Shown here in pieces: positions 26,901 through 36,309 of a stretch of DNA of 64,000 nucleotides (the first letter of the stretch is position 1; each line of letters opens with the position of its first letter). The DNA is taken from NCBI RefSeq assembly GCF_000661955.1, contig NZ_CP007597.1:372001-436000 (forward strand). The letters run 5' to 3'. This DNA comes from Stenotrophomonas rhizophila (lineage in GTDB: Bacteria; Pseudomonadota; Gammaproteobacteria; Xanthomonadales; Xanthomonadaceae). A program made the position numbers and the translations under genes. Under the pieces are notes generated by a model. The model ran no database searches, was not told the DNA's origin, and was given only the letters and a program-made list of their open reading frames with translations.

Positions 26901-29900
26901 GCACCACCAACAGCGTGCTCGGCAACGACACCATCAACGGCGCGGTTCCGCCGGCCCCGGCCGATGTGATCCTGAGCCTGGTGGGCGCGCCGGCCGGCTA
27001 TGTGATCAACAGCAACGGCACCGTGTCCGTTCCCGGTGGCGCGGCGGCCGGTGCGGTCAGCTTCTCCTACCAGCTGTGCGAAGCGGCACTGCCCAGCAAC
27101 TGCGATACCGGTGCGGTGCAGCTGCTGCTGGCGCCGGTGGCGGTCAACGATACTCTCAGCACGCAGGTGGGCGTGCCGGTGACCGGCAACGTGGCCGGCA
27201 ACGACAACGTACCGGCCAACGCGAGCTTCAGCCTGAGCGGCACCGCGCCGGCCGGTCTGGTGTTCAACCCGAACGGCAGCTTCACCTACACCCCGCCGGT
27301 GGGCACCCAGGGCGCGGTCACCTTCGCCTATCAGGCCTGCCTGCCCGCACCGGACACCACCGTGTGCGCCGGCGCGTCGGTCACGGTCAACGTCAATGCC
27401 GGCACCCTGGTGGCCAATGACGATGATGTCCGCGCGACCCCGATCAACCCTGCCGTGGGCGGCAGCACGGCGTCGGTGCTGGGCAACGACAGCCTCAATG
27501 GCACCGTGCCGCCGGCCTCGGCCGATGTGCTGCTCACTCTGGTGGGCGCGCCGTCGGGCTACACGCTGGGCAGCGATGGCGTGCTCGCCATTGCCAGCGG
27601 CGTGGCTGCCGGTGCGGTCACGCTGACCTACCAGCTGTGCGAAGCGGCGCTGCCGGGCAACTGCGATACGGCCCAGATCCGCCTGCTGGTCGCGCCGCTG
27701 GCGGCCGCCGATGTGTTCTCCACCCCGGCCGGGCAGCTGCTGGCCGGCAATGTGGGCAGCAACGACAACGCGCCGGCCGGTGCGGTGTTCCGCGTGCCCG
27801 GCGCGGTGCCGGCGGGCCTGCAGTTCGGCGCCGATGGCAGCATCCAGTACACCCCGCCGGCCAACTTCACCGGGCCGGTCACGTTCACCTATGAGGTCTG
27901 CCTGCCCGCGCCGGACAGCGCGCAGTGCAGCACGGCCACAGCCACCATCAACGTCAACGCGGGCACCCTGGTGGCGCGCGACGACGACATCAGCGCCACG
28001 CCGCTCGCCCCCGGTGGCACCAGCGCCAGCAGCGTGCTGGTCAATGACACGCTCAACGGCGTTACGCCGCCGGCCGCCGCCAGTGTGCTGCTGAGCCTGG
28101 TCGGTGCGCCGGCCGGTTACGCGCTCGATGCCAACGGCCTGCTGCAGGTGCCCGCGGCCGCCACCAGTGGCGCGGTGGTGCTGACCTACCAGGTCTGCGA
28201 AGCGGTGCTGCCCAGCAACTGCGCCAGCGCCACCCTGCGCCTGGTAGTGACGCCGTCGGCCAGCAACGACACCTATTCCACCGCGGCCGGGCAGGCGCTC
28301 AACGGCAACGTCGGTGACAACGACAACGTGCCGGCGGGCGCGCTGTTCAGCGTGGTCGGCCCGGTGCCGGCCGGGCTGACCTTCACCGGGTCGGGCAGCT
28401 TCACCTATGTGCCGCCGGTGGGTGTGACCTCGCCGGTGACCTTCGATTACCAGGTCTGCCTGCCGGCACCGAACGCGGCGCTGTGCGCCACGGCCAGCGC
28501 CACCATCACCATCACCGTGGGCAGCCTGGCCGCCAATGGCGATGATTTCAGCACTACCCCGATCAACCCGGTCAGTGGCGGCAGCACCACCTCGGTGCTG
28601 GCCAATGATTCGCTCAACGGCGCCACGCCGCCGGCGGTGGCCGACGTGCTGCTGTCACTGGTAGGCGCACCGGCCGGTCTGGCCATCACCGCCGAAGGCG
28701 CGGTGACCGTGGCCGCCGGTACCCCTGCCGGGGTCAAGAACCTCACCTACCAGTTGTGCGAAGCGGCTGCGCCGGGCAACTGCGACACCGCGACGATCCG
28801 CCTGGTGGTGGCACCGTCGGCGCTGGACGATGCGTTGTCCACCGCGGCCGGGCAGGTGCTCACCAGCAGCGTGGCCAGCAACGACAACGTGCCGGCCGGT
28901 GCGGTCTTCCAGGTGGTGGGCATCCCGCCGGACGGGCTGGTGCTGGCCGCCGATGGCAGCCTGGTCTACACCCCGCCAACCGGGTTCAGCGGCGCATCCA
29001 CCTTCGCCTACACGGTCTGCCTGCCGGCACCCGATGCGGGCGTGTGCGCCACCGCGAACGCAACGCTCAACGTCAACAGCGGCACGCTGGTGGCCGTGGC
29101 CGATACCTTCGCCACCCCGATCGCGCCGGGCACGGCGTCGCCCACCGTGCTGACCAACGACACCCTCAACGCGGCCACGCCGTTGCCCGCCGAGGTGGTG
29201 CTGTCGCTGGTAGGCGCGCCCACCGGTTTTACGATTGCCGCCGACGGCACCATCAGCGTGGCCACCGGCACCGCGTCCGGTGCCACCACGCTCACCTACC
29301 AGATCTGCGAGGCCGCCGCGTCGGCCAACTGCGCCACCGCCAGCGTGGCCCTGGTGGTCGCTCCGGCACCGGCCAACGACGCCTTCGCCGTGCAGGCCGG
29401 TCAGACGTTGACTGGCAATGTGTCGGGCAACGACAGCATGCCGATCGGATCGGTGTACACGCTGCAGGGCACGCCGCCGGCCGGGGTCACCTTCAACGCC
29501 GATGGCAGCTTCACCTATGCACCGCCGGCGGGCACTACCAGCCCGGCCAGCTTCGACTACCAGGCCTGTCTGCCTGCGCCGAACAGCGCCGTGTGCGGTA
29601 CCGCCACGGCCACGCTGAACATCAACAACGGCCTGCTGGTGGCGGCCGATGACAGCTTCGGTGCGATCGCGCCGGGCGCCAGCACGCCCAGCGTGCTCGC
29701 CAACGACGCGCTCAACGGGGTGACCCCGCCGGCTGCGGCCACGGTGTCGCTGTCGCTGGTGGGCGCACCGGCCGGTTTCACCCTCAGCCCCACCGGTACG
29801 CTGTCGGTGGCCGCCACCGCGCCCACCGGCGCCATCGCGCTGGTCTACCAGATCTGCGAAACCGCGGCGGCCAACAACTGCGCCACGGCCACCATCGCGC

Positions 29901-32900
29901 TGGTGGTGCGCCCGGTGCCGGTCAACGACGTGATCGCCGTGCAGTCCGGCCAGCCCAACACCGGCAACGTGTCGGGCAACGACAACATGCCGGCCGGCTC
30001 CACCTGGAGCGTGCTCGCGCCGCCGCAGGGGCTGGTCTTCAACAGCAACGGCAGCTTCACCTACACCCCACCGGCGGGCACCATCGGCCCGGTTACCTTC
30101 AGCTACCAGGCCTGCCTGCCGGCGCCGGATGCCGCGGTGTGCGGCACCGCGACGGCTACCTTGAACATCGCGGTGAACGCGGTGGTGGCCAACGACGATA
30201 CGTTCGCGGCCCCGATCACCGCCGGCTCGGCCACGCCCAGCGTGCTGGCCAACGACGCCCTCAACGGGGTCACCCCGCCGGCCTCTGCCGATGTGCAGCT
30301 GCTGCTGGTGGGCGCACCGGCCGGGTTCGTGATCAACAACGACGGCACCGTGCAGGTGCCGGCCGGTGCGACTGCCGGTGCGACGCTGCTGAACTACCAG
30401 CTGTGCGAGACCGCGTCGCCGACCAACTGCGACAGCGCCGCGATCCGCCTGGTGATCACCCCGGCACCGCAGAACGACGCGTTTGCCGTGCAGGCCGGTG
30501 ACACGCTGGTGGGCAGCAGTGTGGCCACCAACGACAGCATGCCGGCCGGTTCGACCTGGGCAGTGCAGGGCACGCCGCCGACCGGGCTGGTGTTCAACGG
30601 AAATGGCAGCTTCACCTACACCCCGCCGGTGGGCACCACCGGGGCGGTCACCTTCACCTACCAGACCTGCCTGCCTGCGCCCAACGGTGGCGTGTGCGGC
30701 CTCGCCACGGCCACGGTGAACGTCAACCTGGGCACGCTGGTGGCTGGCGATGACAGCTTCACCAGCGTCGTGCCCGGCACCACCACGCCCAGCGTGCTGG
30801 CCAACGATGCGCTCAACACGGTGAGCCCGCCGGCCGCGGCCAGCGTGCAGCTGAGCCTGGTGGGTGCGCCGGCCGGCTACGCCATCGCCGCCGATGGCAC
30901 CATCACCGTGCCCACCGGGGTCACCTCCGGCCCGGCCACGCTGACCTACCAGATCTGCGAAACCGCCGCGCCGTCCAACTGCGATACCGCCACGGTGTCG
31001 CTGGTGATCACCCCCGCCGCGCAGAACGACGCGTATGCGGTGCAGGCCGGCGGCTCCATCAGCAACGGCAACGTGGCCGCCAACGACAACCTGCCGGCAG
31101 GCTCCATCTGGACGGTGCAGGGCGCCACACCGGCCGGGCTGACGTTCAACGGCGATGGCACCTTCACCTATACCCCGCCGATCGGCACCGTCGGCCCGGT
31201 GATCTTTACCTACCAGGCGTGCCTGTCGGCGCCGAACGCCTCGCTCTGCGACAGCGCCAGCGTCACCCTCAACATCAGCAACGGCACCTTGGTGGCGGTT
31301 GACGACACCCTCAGCGGGGTCGCCGCAGGAGGCACCACCAGCGTCAGCGTGCTGGCCAACGACACGCTCAATGCGGTGAGTCCGCCGCTGCCGGCCAGCG
31401 TTGTGCTGACCCTGGTGGGCGCGCCGGCCGGGTACACCCTCAATGCCGACGGCACCCTTGGCGTGGGCAGCACCGTGACATCGGGCACCACCACGCTCAC
31501 CTACCAGATCTGCGAAGCCGCCGCGCCGACCAACTGCGATACCGCCAGCATCACCGTCATCGTCAGCCCCACGCCGCAGAACGATGCCTTCTCGGTGCAG
31601 GCCGGGCAGACGTTGAGCAACAGCGTGGCGACCAATGACAGCCTGCCGCCGGGCTCGACCTTCACCGTGCAGGGCACCCCGCCGGCCGGGCTGACCTTCA
31701 ACCCCGACGGGTCGTTCACCTACGCCCCGCTGCCCGCCACGCCGAGCCCGGTGACCTTCACCTACCAGGCCTGCCTGCCCGCACCGAACGTGGTGTGCGC
31801 CACCGCCAGCGTCACCCTCAACATCACCACCGGCTCGCTGCTGGCCGGCAACGACACGCTCAGCGGCGTGGCACCGGGCACCACCTCGGCGGCCAGCGTG
31901 CTGGCCAACGACAGCCTCAACGGTGTGTCGCCGCCGGCGGCGGCCAACGTGCTGCTGACCCTGGTCGGCGCACCGGCAGGCTTTGCGATCACGCCCACCG
32001 GCACCATCAGCGTGGCCACCGGCGTCAGTGCCGGACCGACCCCGTTGACCTACCAGATCTGCGAAGCCGCCGCGCCGGGCAACTGCGCCACCGCCAGCGT
32101 CACCGTGATCGTCAGCCCGACCCCGCAGAACGACGCGTTCTCGGTGCAGGCCGGGCAGACGCTGAGCAACAGCGTGGCCAGCAACGACAGCATGCCGGCC
32201 GGCTCCACCTGGGCGGTGCAGGGCGTGCCGCCACCGGGCCTGACCTTCAACCCCGATGGCAGCTTCACCTACGTGCCGCCGACCGGTGCGGTGTCGCCGG
32301 TGGGCTTCACCTACCAGACCTGCCTGCCGGCGCCGAACGGCAGCCTGTGTGCCACCGCCACGGTGGCGCTGAACATCAACAACGGCACCCTGAGTGCAGG
32401 CGATGACACCCTGGTCGGCGTGCTGCCCGGTGCCACCACCGGCACCAGCGTGCTCGCCAACGACAGCCTCAATGGCGTGTCGCCGCCAGCCGCGGGCGAT
32501 GTGCTGTTGAGTCTGGTGGGCGCGCCGGGTGGCTTCACGCTCAACCCCGACGGCACGATCACCGTGGGCAGCGGCGTGGGCTCCGGGCCGACCACCCTCA
32601 CCTACCAGATCTGCGAAGCGGCCGCGCCGTCCAACTGCGACACCGCCAGCGTCACCGTGGTGGTCACCCCGGCGCCGCAGGATGACGCCTACGCCGTGCA
32701 GGCCGGGCAGACCCTGTCCAACACCGTGGCCGCCAACGACAACACCCCGCCCGGTGCGCAGTTCACGTTGCAGGACACCGCGCCGGCCGGCTTGACGTTC
32801 AACGCCAACGGCAGCTTCACCTACACCCCGGCGATCGGCGTGGTCGGCCCGGTCAGCGTGGCCTACCAGGTCTGCCTGCCGGCGCCGAATGCCAGCCTGT

Positions 32901-35900
32901 GCGGGCGCGCCATCGTCACCATCAGCATCAACAACGGCCAGCTGGTGGCCGGCGATGACACGTTCACCGGCGTCGCGCCGGGCAGCACCTCCGGGCCCAG
33001 CGTGCTGGCCAACGACAGCCTCAACGGGGTGTCGCCGCCGGCCGCGGGCGACGTGCTGCTGAGCCTGGTCGGTGCGCCGGCGGGCTTCAGCATCGGCAAC
33101 GACGGCAGGATCACCGTGTCCACCGGCGTCACCTCCGGTGCAACCGCGCTCACCTACCAGATCTGCGAAGCCGCCGCGCCCGCCAACTGCGACACCGCCA
33201 GCGTCACCGTGGTGGTCAGCCCGGCACCGCAGAACGATGCGTACTCGGTACCGGCCGGGCAGACGCTGACCAACACCGTGGCCAGCAATGACAGCATGCC
33301 GGCCACGGCGGTCTATACCGTGCTGGGTGCGACTCCGGCCGGCCTGACCCTGACCAGCACCGGCGCGTTCACCTACACCCCGCCGGGCGGCACGCCGAGC
33401 CCGGTCAGCTTCACCTACCAGGCCTGCCTGCCCGCGCCGTATGCGGCCAGCTGCGGCACCGCCACGGTCACCATCAACATCAACAACGGCACGCTGGTGG
33501 CCGGCGATGATGTGCTCACCGATGTGCTGCCCGGTGCCACCTCGTCGGCCAGCGTGCTCGCCAACGACCGCCTCAACGGGGTCAGCCCGCCGCCGCCTGG
33601 CGATGTGATCCTCAGCCTGGTGGGCGCACCGGCCGGCATCACCATCAACCCCGATGGCACGATCAGCGTGGGCACCGGCGTCGCGTCGGGCGCCACCCTG
33701 ATCACCTACCAGATCTGCGAAGCCGCCGCGCCGGCCAACTGCGCCACCGCCGGCGTCACCCTGGTGATCACCCCGGCGCCGCAGAACGACAGCGTCACCG
33801 CCCCGGCCGGACGCCCGACCACCGGCAACGTGTCGTCCAACGACAACACGCCGCCGGGCGCGCTCTACACCCTCACCAGCGGTGCGGTGCCCGGGCTGGT
33901 GTTCAACGCCGACGGCAGCTTCAGCTACACCCCGCCGTCGGGCACCACCGGGCCGGTGACCTTCACCTACCAGGTATGCCTGCCTGCGCCGTACAGCGCG
34001 CAGTGCGGCACGGCCAGCGTCACGCTCACGCTGGCCGGGTCGGCCAACATGGTGCTGTCGGTCAACGACGACTTCACCGCTACGCCGGTGGATCCGTCGG
34101 TGGGCGGCACCATCGCGCGCTCGGTGCTGGACAACGACAGCTTCAACAACGTGTCGCCGCCGCCGGTGGGCAGCGTGGTGGCCAGCCTCACCGGCAGCAC
34201 GCCGGGCTACACCATGAACAACCAGGGCCAGATCATGGTGGCCGCCGGTGTGCAGCCGGGCCAGGTGCAGCTGGCCTACCAGCTGTGCGAGAACGGCGTG
34301 CCGACCAACTGCACCACCGCCATCGCCACGGTGCTGGTGCAGGGGCCGGTGGGTGCGCTGCTGGCGGTGGATGACAGCGCCGGTCCGATCGGGCCGGCCG
34401 GGCAGGCACGGGTATTGAACGTGTTCAACAACGACACCTTCAACACCGCACCGCTGGATCCGGCCCAGGTGAGCTTCGCGCCGGTGGCCACTACCGCGCT
34501 GACCTTCAGCGCCGATGGCTGGGTGGACGTGGCCGCCGGGCTGGCACCGGGCAGCTACAGCACCACCTACACCCTGTGCCTGCTCAACCAGCCCACCGTA
34601 TGCGACACCGGCACGGTCAGCGTGACCGTCATCGCCGGCGCGCCGGGCGTGGATGCCGAGGATGACCAGGTGCAGGTGCCGCAGGACGGCGTGATCGAGA
34701 TCGACGTGCTGGGCAATGACCGCGTCAACGGCACGCCGATCGATCCCGATACGGTGACAGTGACCATCACCGCGCCGCCGCCGTACGGCACGGCCACGGT
34801 GCTGCCGCGCGCGCGCATCCGCTTCGCCGCGCTGACCAACTTCGCCGGCGTGCAGAACTTCGACTACCAGGTGTGCGACGTGGCCGACCCGGCGATGTGC
34901 GCCAGCGCCACGGTCACCGTGACCGTGGAGCCGAACGTGCTCACCCTGGTCGACGACGCGGTCACCGTGGAGACCACCGCGCCGGTGCAGATCGACGTGC
35001 TGGCCAACGACAGCGCCCGCAGTGCACCGCTGGACCCGGCCTCGCTGCAGGTGGTGACCGCACCGACCCACGGCAGCGTGCAGTGCGCCAACGGCCTGTG
35101 CAGCTACACGCCGGCCGCAGGGTTTGCCGGCACCGACAGCTTCCGCTACCGGGTCTGCGACGTGTCCATTCCCACCGCGCTGTGCGCCGAAGCGAACGTG
35201 GCCGTCACCGTGGCCGGCCAGCAGGCCGTGCTGCGCCTGACCAAGGTGGCCGCCAAGCGCAGCGCGCAGATCGGCGACCTGGTGCGTTACACGGTGACCA
35301 TCGACAACGTGGGCGAGGTGGATGCCAACGGCGCCACCCTGCTGGACACGCTGCCGCCGGGCTTCACCTTCGTGCGCGGTGGCTTCGCGGTGCAGGACGC
35401 CGACAACGATGCGCGCACCAGTGGCGTACAGCCGCTGCGCATCGACGGCATCGACATCCCGGTGGGCGAGCGCGCCACGGTGGTGTACTACCTGCGCGTC
35501 GGGGCGGGCACCGGCACCGGTGTGCACACCAACCGCATCACCGCCATCGATGGCGAGAACCGCAGCATCGGCAACGTGGCCTCGGCCGATGTGGACATCA
35601 CTACCGATCCGCTGCTCGACGAGAGCCTGATCATCGGCAGCGTGTTCGACGACCGCAACGGCAACGGCGTGCAGGACCCGGGCGAGCGGGGCATTCCGGG
35701 CGTGCGCGTGGCAGCGGTGGAAGGCCTGCTGATGGAGACCGACGCCTTCGGCCGCTATCACCTGGTGGGCATCCCCGGCGGCCAGGCACGCGGGCGCAAC
35801 TTCATCCTCAAGGTGGACCCGTCCACGTTGCCCAGCGGGGCCCGCTTCACCACGCCCAATCCGCTGGTCCGGCGGATCACGCCCGGGCTGCCGGCGCGCT

Positions 35901-36307
35901 TCGACTTCGGTGTGCGCATGCCCGATGGCGCGCTGAGTGCCGCATCGCCCGCCGACGCGACGGCGCCCCGGCCGGTCCGGATCGAGCTGGGCGACGCCTT
36001 GTTCGCACCCGGCAGCGCCCGCCTGGACGCCAGCCGTGACGCCGTGCTGGACAAGGCGGCACAGGCGCTGGTCACACGCGGCGGCGGCCGTGCGCTGCTC
36101 ACGGCGGCCCCGGGCCAGGAGGCCCTGGCACGGCAGCGTGCGCAAGCGGTGCAGACGGCGCTGGCCACGCGCGTGCCGGCGACGGTTGCAGCCGCCAGCC
36201 ACATCGAGGTCGTGGGCGGCGACGGCAGCACGCTGTACCGGCTGCGGCTGGACGATCCACCCGAGCCTCCTCCCGGCGCGGACCGCACCAACAGGGAGGG
36301 GCGTTGA
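23993..36307 (+). CDS. giant exported repeat protein (DUF11, ~17 Ig/cadherin-like double repeats, SdrD-B-like, OmpA-like end)
   Basis: A 4104-aa predicted surface protein. ATG at 23993 follows GAGG. Signal peptide residues 1-35 (cut after LLAQ). The mature N-terminus (YPNPLNNTATVTAP, DPTPGNNTATDTN) is the C-terminal half of a DUF11 domain; a full DUF11 follows (about 75-205). Residues about 207-3352 hold 17 two-module repeats of about 185 residues. Module A ends YQICExAxPxNCxTA; module B has GSFTYTPP, then YQxCLPAPNxxxC. Divergent modules follow to about 3740, then a DUF11 (LRLTKVAAKRSAQIGDLVRY), an SdrD-B-like domain (GSVFDDRNGNGVQDPGERG, about 3880) and a degenerate OmpA-like segment (LFAPGSARLDASRDAVLDKA, RQRAQAVQTAL) from about 3997. 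It is likely a long adhesin or surface fibre held at the outer membrane. The stop overlaps the region just before the barrel gene. Confidence 0.93.
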   Translation: MAARRTQGRARRASAGIAHAVALLALLLSPTLLAQSYPNPLNNTATVTAPTDVGDPTPGNNTATDTNALALQAQLSVTKTLLSASPVAAGGAVQYRIQVSNAGPSAAQGVGVVDTVSSLLTNVAWSCQPTTAASSCAQSSGTGNAVNVQVNVGVGDSVVLLVNGTAPSATPATVPANSVALVLPTGTTDPTPGDNSATTPAVPVRANALVANNDVFATAISSATGGTTPTVLANDTLNGAPVVGANLIIALQNAPAGFTINSAGVITVPAGATAGAGSLTYQICENASPTNCATATASVVIGPTAVNDSFNATGGAPSFAGNVGSNDNAPAGAVFSAVGTPPAGLTVNSDGTFTYAPVGGIATPTSFQYQVCLPAPNGAVCATGTAAIVVNANALVAVDDTFATPIPAGTGGLTPTVLTNDTFNGGAVPLAQVTLSLVGAPTGFAINANGTVQVPATAAAGPLALTYRFCENALPANCATATANLVVSPDAVNDTVTTPGGGQPATGSLAGNDNIASGSTYTLATAPTRGAAVVNADGTFSYTPSNGNTGPDSFIYQVCLPAPNGTVCDTATVSVNVQANQIAAVNDVFTTPLLPGTTTTVSLLGNDTLNGVAVAPAAVLLTLSGAPANYAVNANGQVQVPAGAAAGAVTFDYQICEIAAPTNCATASVQLVVAPDALDDAFVATAGVALTGTVNGNDNVGAGAQFSLLAVAAHGTVTVNADGSFSYTAQSAYIGPDSFRYQVCLPAPNAGVCDAATVTVNVGAAVLAAGNDDFTGTPLTSAGGLTASVLDNDTFNGAAILPAQATLSLINAPPAGYTLAANGQLQVPAGAPAGPISLTYQLCQAGTSNCTTASIAVVIAPDAVADAFTTQVARAVSGNVAVNDTVAAGTTYAVTGATPAGLLFNPDGSFTYTPPAQYTGTTTFTYQACLAAPFAAVCDTATVTLNVNAGTLVANDDDFRAAIINPASGGTTNSVLGNDTINGAVPPAPADVILSLVGAPAGYVINSNGTVSVPGGAAAGAVSFSYQLCEAALPSNCDTGAVQLLLAPVAVNDTLSTQVGVPVTGNVAGNDNVPANASFSLSGTAPAGLVFNPNGSFTYTPPVGTQGAVTFAYQACLPAPDTTVCAGASVTVNVNAGTLVANDDDVRATPINPAVGGSTASVLGNDSLNGTVPPASADVLLTLVGAPSGYTLGSDGVLAIASGVAAGAVTLTYQLCEAALPGNCDTAQIRLLVAPLAAADVFSTPAGQLLAGNVGSNDNAPAGAVFRVPGAVPAGLQFGADGSIQYTPPANFTGPVTFTYEVCLPAPDSAQCSTATATINVNAGTLVARDDDISATPLAPGGTSASSVLVNDTLNGVTPPAAASVLLSLVGAPAGYALDANGLLQVPAAATSGAVVLTYQVCEAVLPSNCASATLRLVVTPSASNDTYSTAAGQALNGNVGDNDNVPAGALFSVVGPVPAGLTFTGSGSFTYVPPVGVTSPVTFDYQVCLPAPNAALCATASATITITVGSLAANGDDFSTTPINPVSGGSTTSVLANDSLNGATPPAVADVLLSLVGAPAGLAITAEGAVTVAAGTPAGVKNLTYQLCEAAAPGNCDTATIRLVVAPSALDDALSTAAGQVLTSSVASNDNVPAGAVFQVVGIPPDGLVLAADGSLVYTPPTGFSGASTFAYTVCLPAPDAGVCATANATLNVNSGTLVAVADTFATPIAPGTASPTVLTNDTLNAATPLPAEVVLSLVGAPTGFTIAADGTISVATGTASGATTLTYQICEAAASANCATASVALVVAPAPANDAFAVQAGQTLTGNVSGNDSMPIGSVYTLQGTPPAGVTFNADGSFTYAPPAGTTSPASFDYQACLPAPNSAVCGTATATLNINNGLLVAADDSFGAIAPGASTPSVLANDALNGVTPPAAATVSLSLVGAPAGFTLSPTGTLSVAATAPTGAIALVYQICETAAANNCATATIALVVRPVPVNDVIAVQSGQPNTGNVSGNDNMPAGSTWSVLAPPQGLVFNSNGSFTYTPPAGTIGPVTFSYQACLPAPDAAVCGTATATLNIAVNAVVANDDTFAAPITAGSATPSVLANDALNGVTPPASADVQLLLVGAPAGFVINNDGTVQVPAGATAGATLLNYQLCETASPTNCDSAAIRLVITPAPQNDAFAVQAGDTLVGSSVATNDSMPAGSTWAVQGTPPTGLVFNGNGSFTYTPPVGTTGAVTFTYQTCLPAPNGGVCGLATATVNVNLGTLVAGDDSFTSVVPGTTTPSVLANDALNTVSPPAAASVQLSLVGAPAGYAIAADGTITVPTGVTSGPATLTYQICETAAPSNCDTATVSLVITPAAQNDAYAVQAGGSISNGNVAANDNLPAGSIWTVQGATPAGLTFNGDGTFTYTPPIGTVGPVIFTYQACLSAPNASLCDSASVTLNISNGTLVAVDDTLSGVAAGGTTSVSVLANDTLNAVSPPLPASVVLTLVGAPAGYTLNADGTLGVGSTVTSGTTTLTYQICEAAAPTNCDTASITVIVSPTPQNDAFSVQAGQTLSNSVATNDSLPPGSTFTVQGTPPAGLTFNPDGSFTYAPLPATPSPVTFTYQACLPAPNVVCATASVTLNITTGSLLAGNDTLSGVAPGTTSAASVLANDSLNGVSPPAAANVLLTLVGAPAGFAITPTGTISVATGVSAGPTPLTYQICEAAAPGNCATASVTVIVSPTPQNDAFSVQAGQTLSNSVASNDSMPAGSTWAVQGVPPPGLTFNPDGSFTYVPPTGAVSPVGFTYQTCLPAPNGSLCATATVALNINNGTLSAGDDTLVGVLPGATTGTSVLANDSLNGVSPPAAGDVLLSLVGAPGGFTLNPDGTITVGSGVGSGPTTLTYQICEAAAPSNCDTASVTVVVTPAPQDDAYAVQAGQTLSNTVAANDNTPPGAQFTLQDTAPAGLTFNANGSFTYTPAIGVVGPVSVAYQVCLPAPNASLCGRAIVTISINNGQLVAGDDTFTGVAPGSTSGPSVLANDSLNGVSPPAAGDVLLSLVGAPAGFSIGNDGRITVSTGVTSGATALTYQICEAAAPANCDTASVTVVVSPAPQNDAYSVPAGQTLTNTVASNDSMPATAVYTVLGATPAGLTLTSTGAFTYTPPGGTPSPVSFTYQACLPAPYAASCGTATVTININNGTLVAGDDVLTDVLPGATSSASVLANDRLNGVSPPPPGDVILSLVGAPAGITINPDGTISVGTGVASGATLITYQICEAAAPANCATAGVTLVITPAPQNDSVTAPAGRPTTGNVSSNDNTPPGALYTLTSGAVPGLVFNADGSFSYTPPSGTTGPVTFTYQVCLPAPYSAQCGTASVTLTLAGSANMVLSVNDDFTATPVDPSVGGTIARSVLDNDSFNNVSPPPVGSVVASLTGSTPGYTMNNQGQIMVAAGVQPGQVQLAYQLCENGVPTNCTTAIATVLVQGPVGALLAVDDSAGPIGPAGQARVLNVFNNDTFNTAPLDPAQVSFAPVATTALTFSADGWVDVAAGLAPGSYSTTYTLCLLNQPTVCDTGTVSVTVIAGAPGVDAEDDQVQVPQDGVIEIDVLGNDRVNGTPIDPDTVTVTITAPPPYGTATVLPRARIRFAALTNFAGVQNFDYQVCDVADPAMCASATVTVTVEPNVLTLVDDAVTVETTAPVQIDVLANDSARSAPLDPASLQVVTAPTHGSVQCANGLCSYTPAAGFAGTDSFRYRVCDVSIPTALCAEANVAVTVAGQQAVLRLTKVAAKRSAQIGDLVRYTVTIDNVGEVDANGATLLDTLPPGFTFVRGGFAVQDADNDARTSGVQPLRIDGIDIPVGERATVVYYLRVGAGTGTGVHTNRITAIDGENRSIGNVASADVDITTDPLLDESLIIGSVFDDRNGNGVQDPGERGIPGVRVAAVEGLLMETDAFGRYHLVGIPGGQARGRNFILKVDPSTLPSGARFTTPNPLVRRITPGLPARFDFGVRMPDGALSAASPADATAPRPVRIELGDALFAPGSARLDASRDAVLDKAAQALVTRGGGRALLTAAPGQEALARQRAQAVQTALATRVPATVAAASHIEVVGGDGSTLYRLRLDDPPEPPPGADRTNREGR
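24613..34048 (+). repeat. in-frame tandem ~555-bp repeats inside the giant gene
   Basis: Repeat units begin with a (L/A)VA.(D/N)D motif at about 24613, 25170, 25732, 26287, 26848, 27405, 27964, 28522, 29084, 29632, 30178, 30732, 31285, 31834, 32387, 32937 and 33489, i.e. 17 units of 546-562 bp. A partial copy starts at about 34049. Units between about 31.3 and 33.5 kb are the most alike, for example repeated QNDAFSVQAGQTLSNSVA, which suggests recent duplication or conversion there. Confidence 0.9.
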
Positions 36308-36309
36308 AC

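Noticed and set aside
28655..36202. A 2515-codon open frame antisense to the giant repeat gene, and similar long antisense frames at 23909-26134 and 21834-24032.
   Set aside because: They mirror the codon bias of the repeats (stop codons are rare on the opposite strand at this GC content), show His/Arg/Gly-rich low-complexity peptides and no family resemblance.
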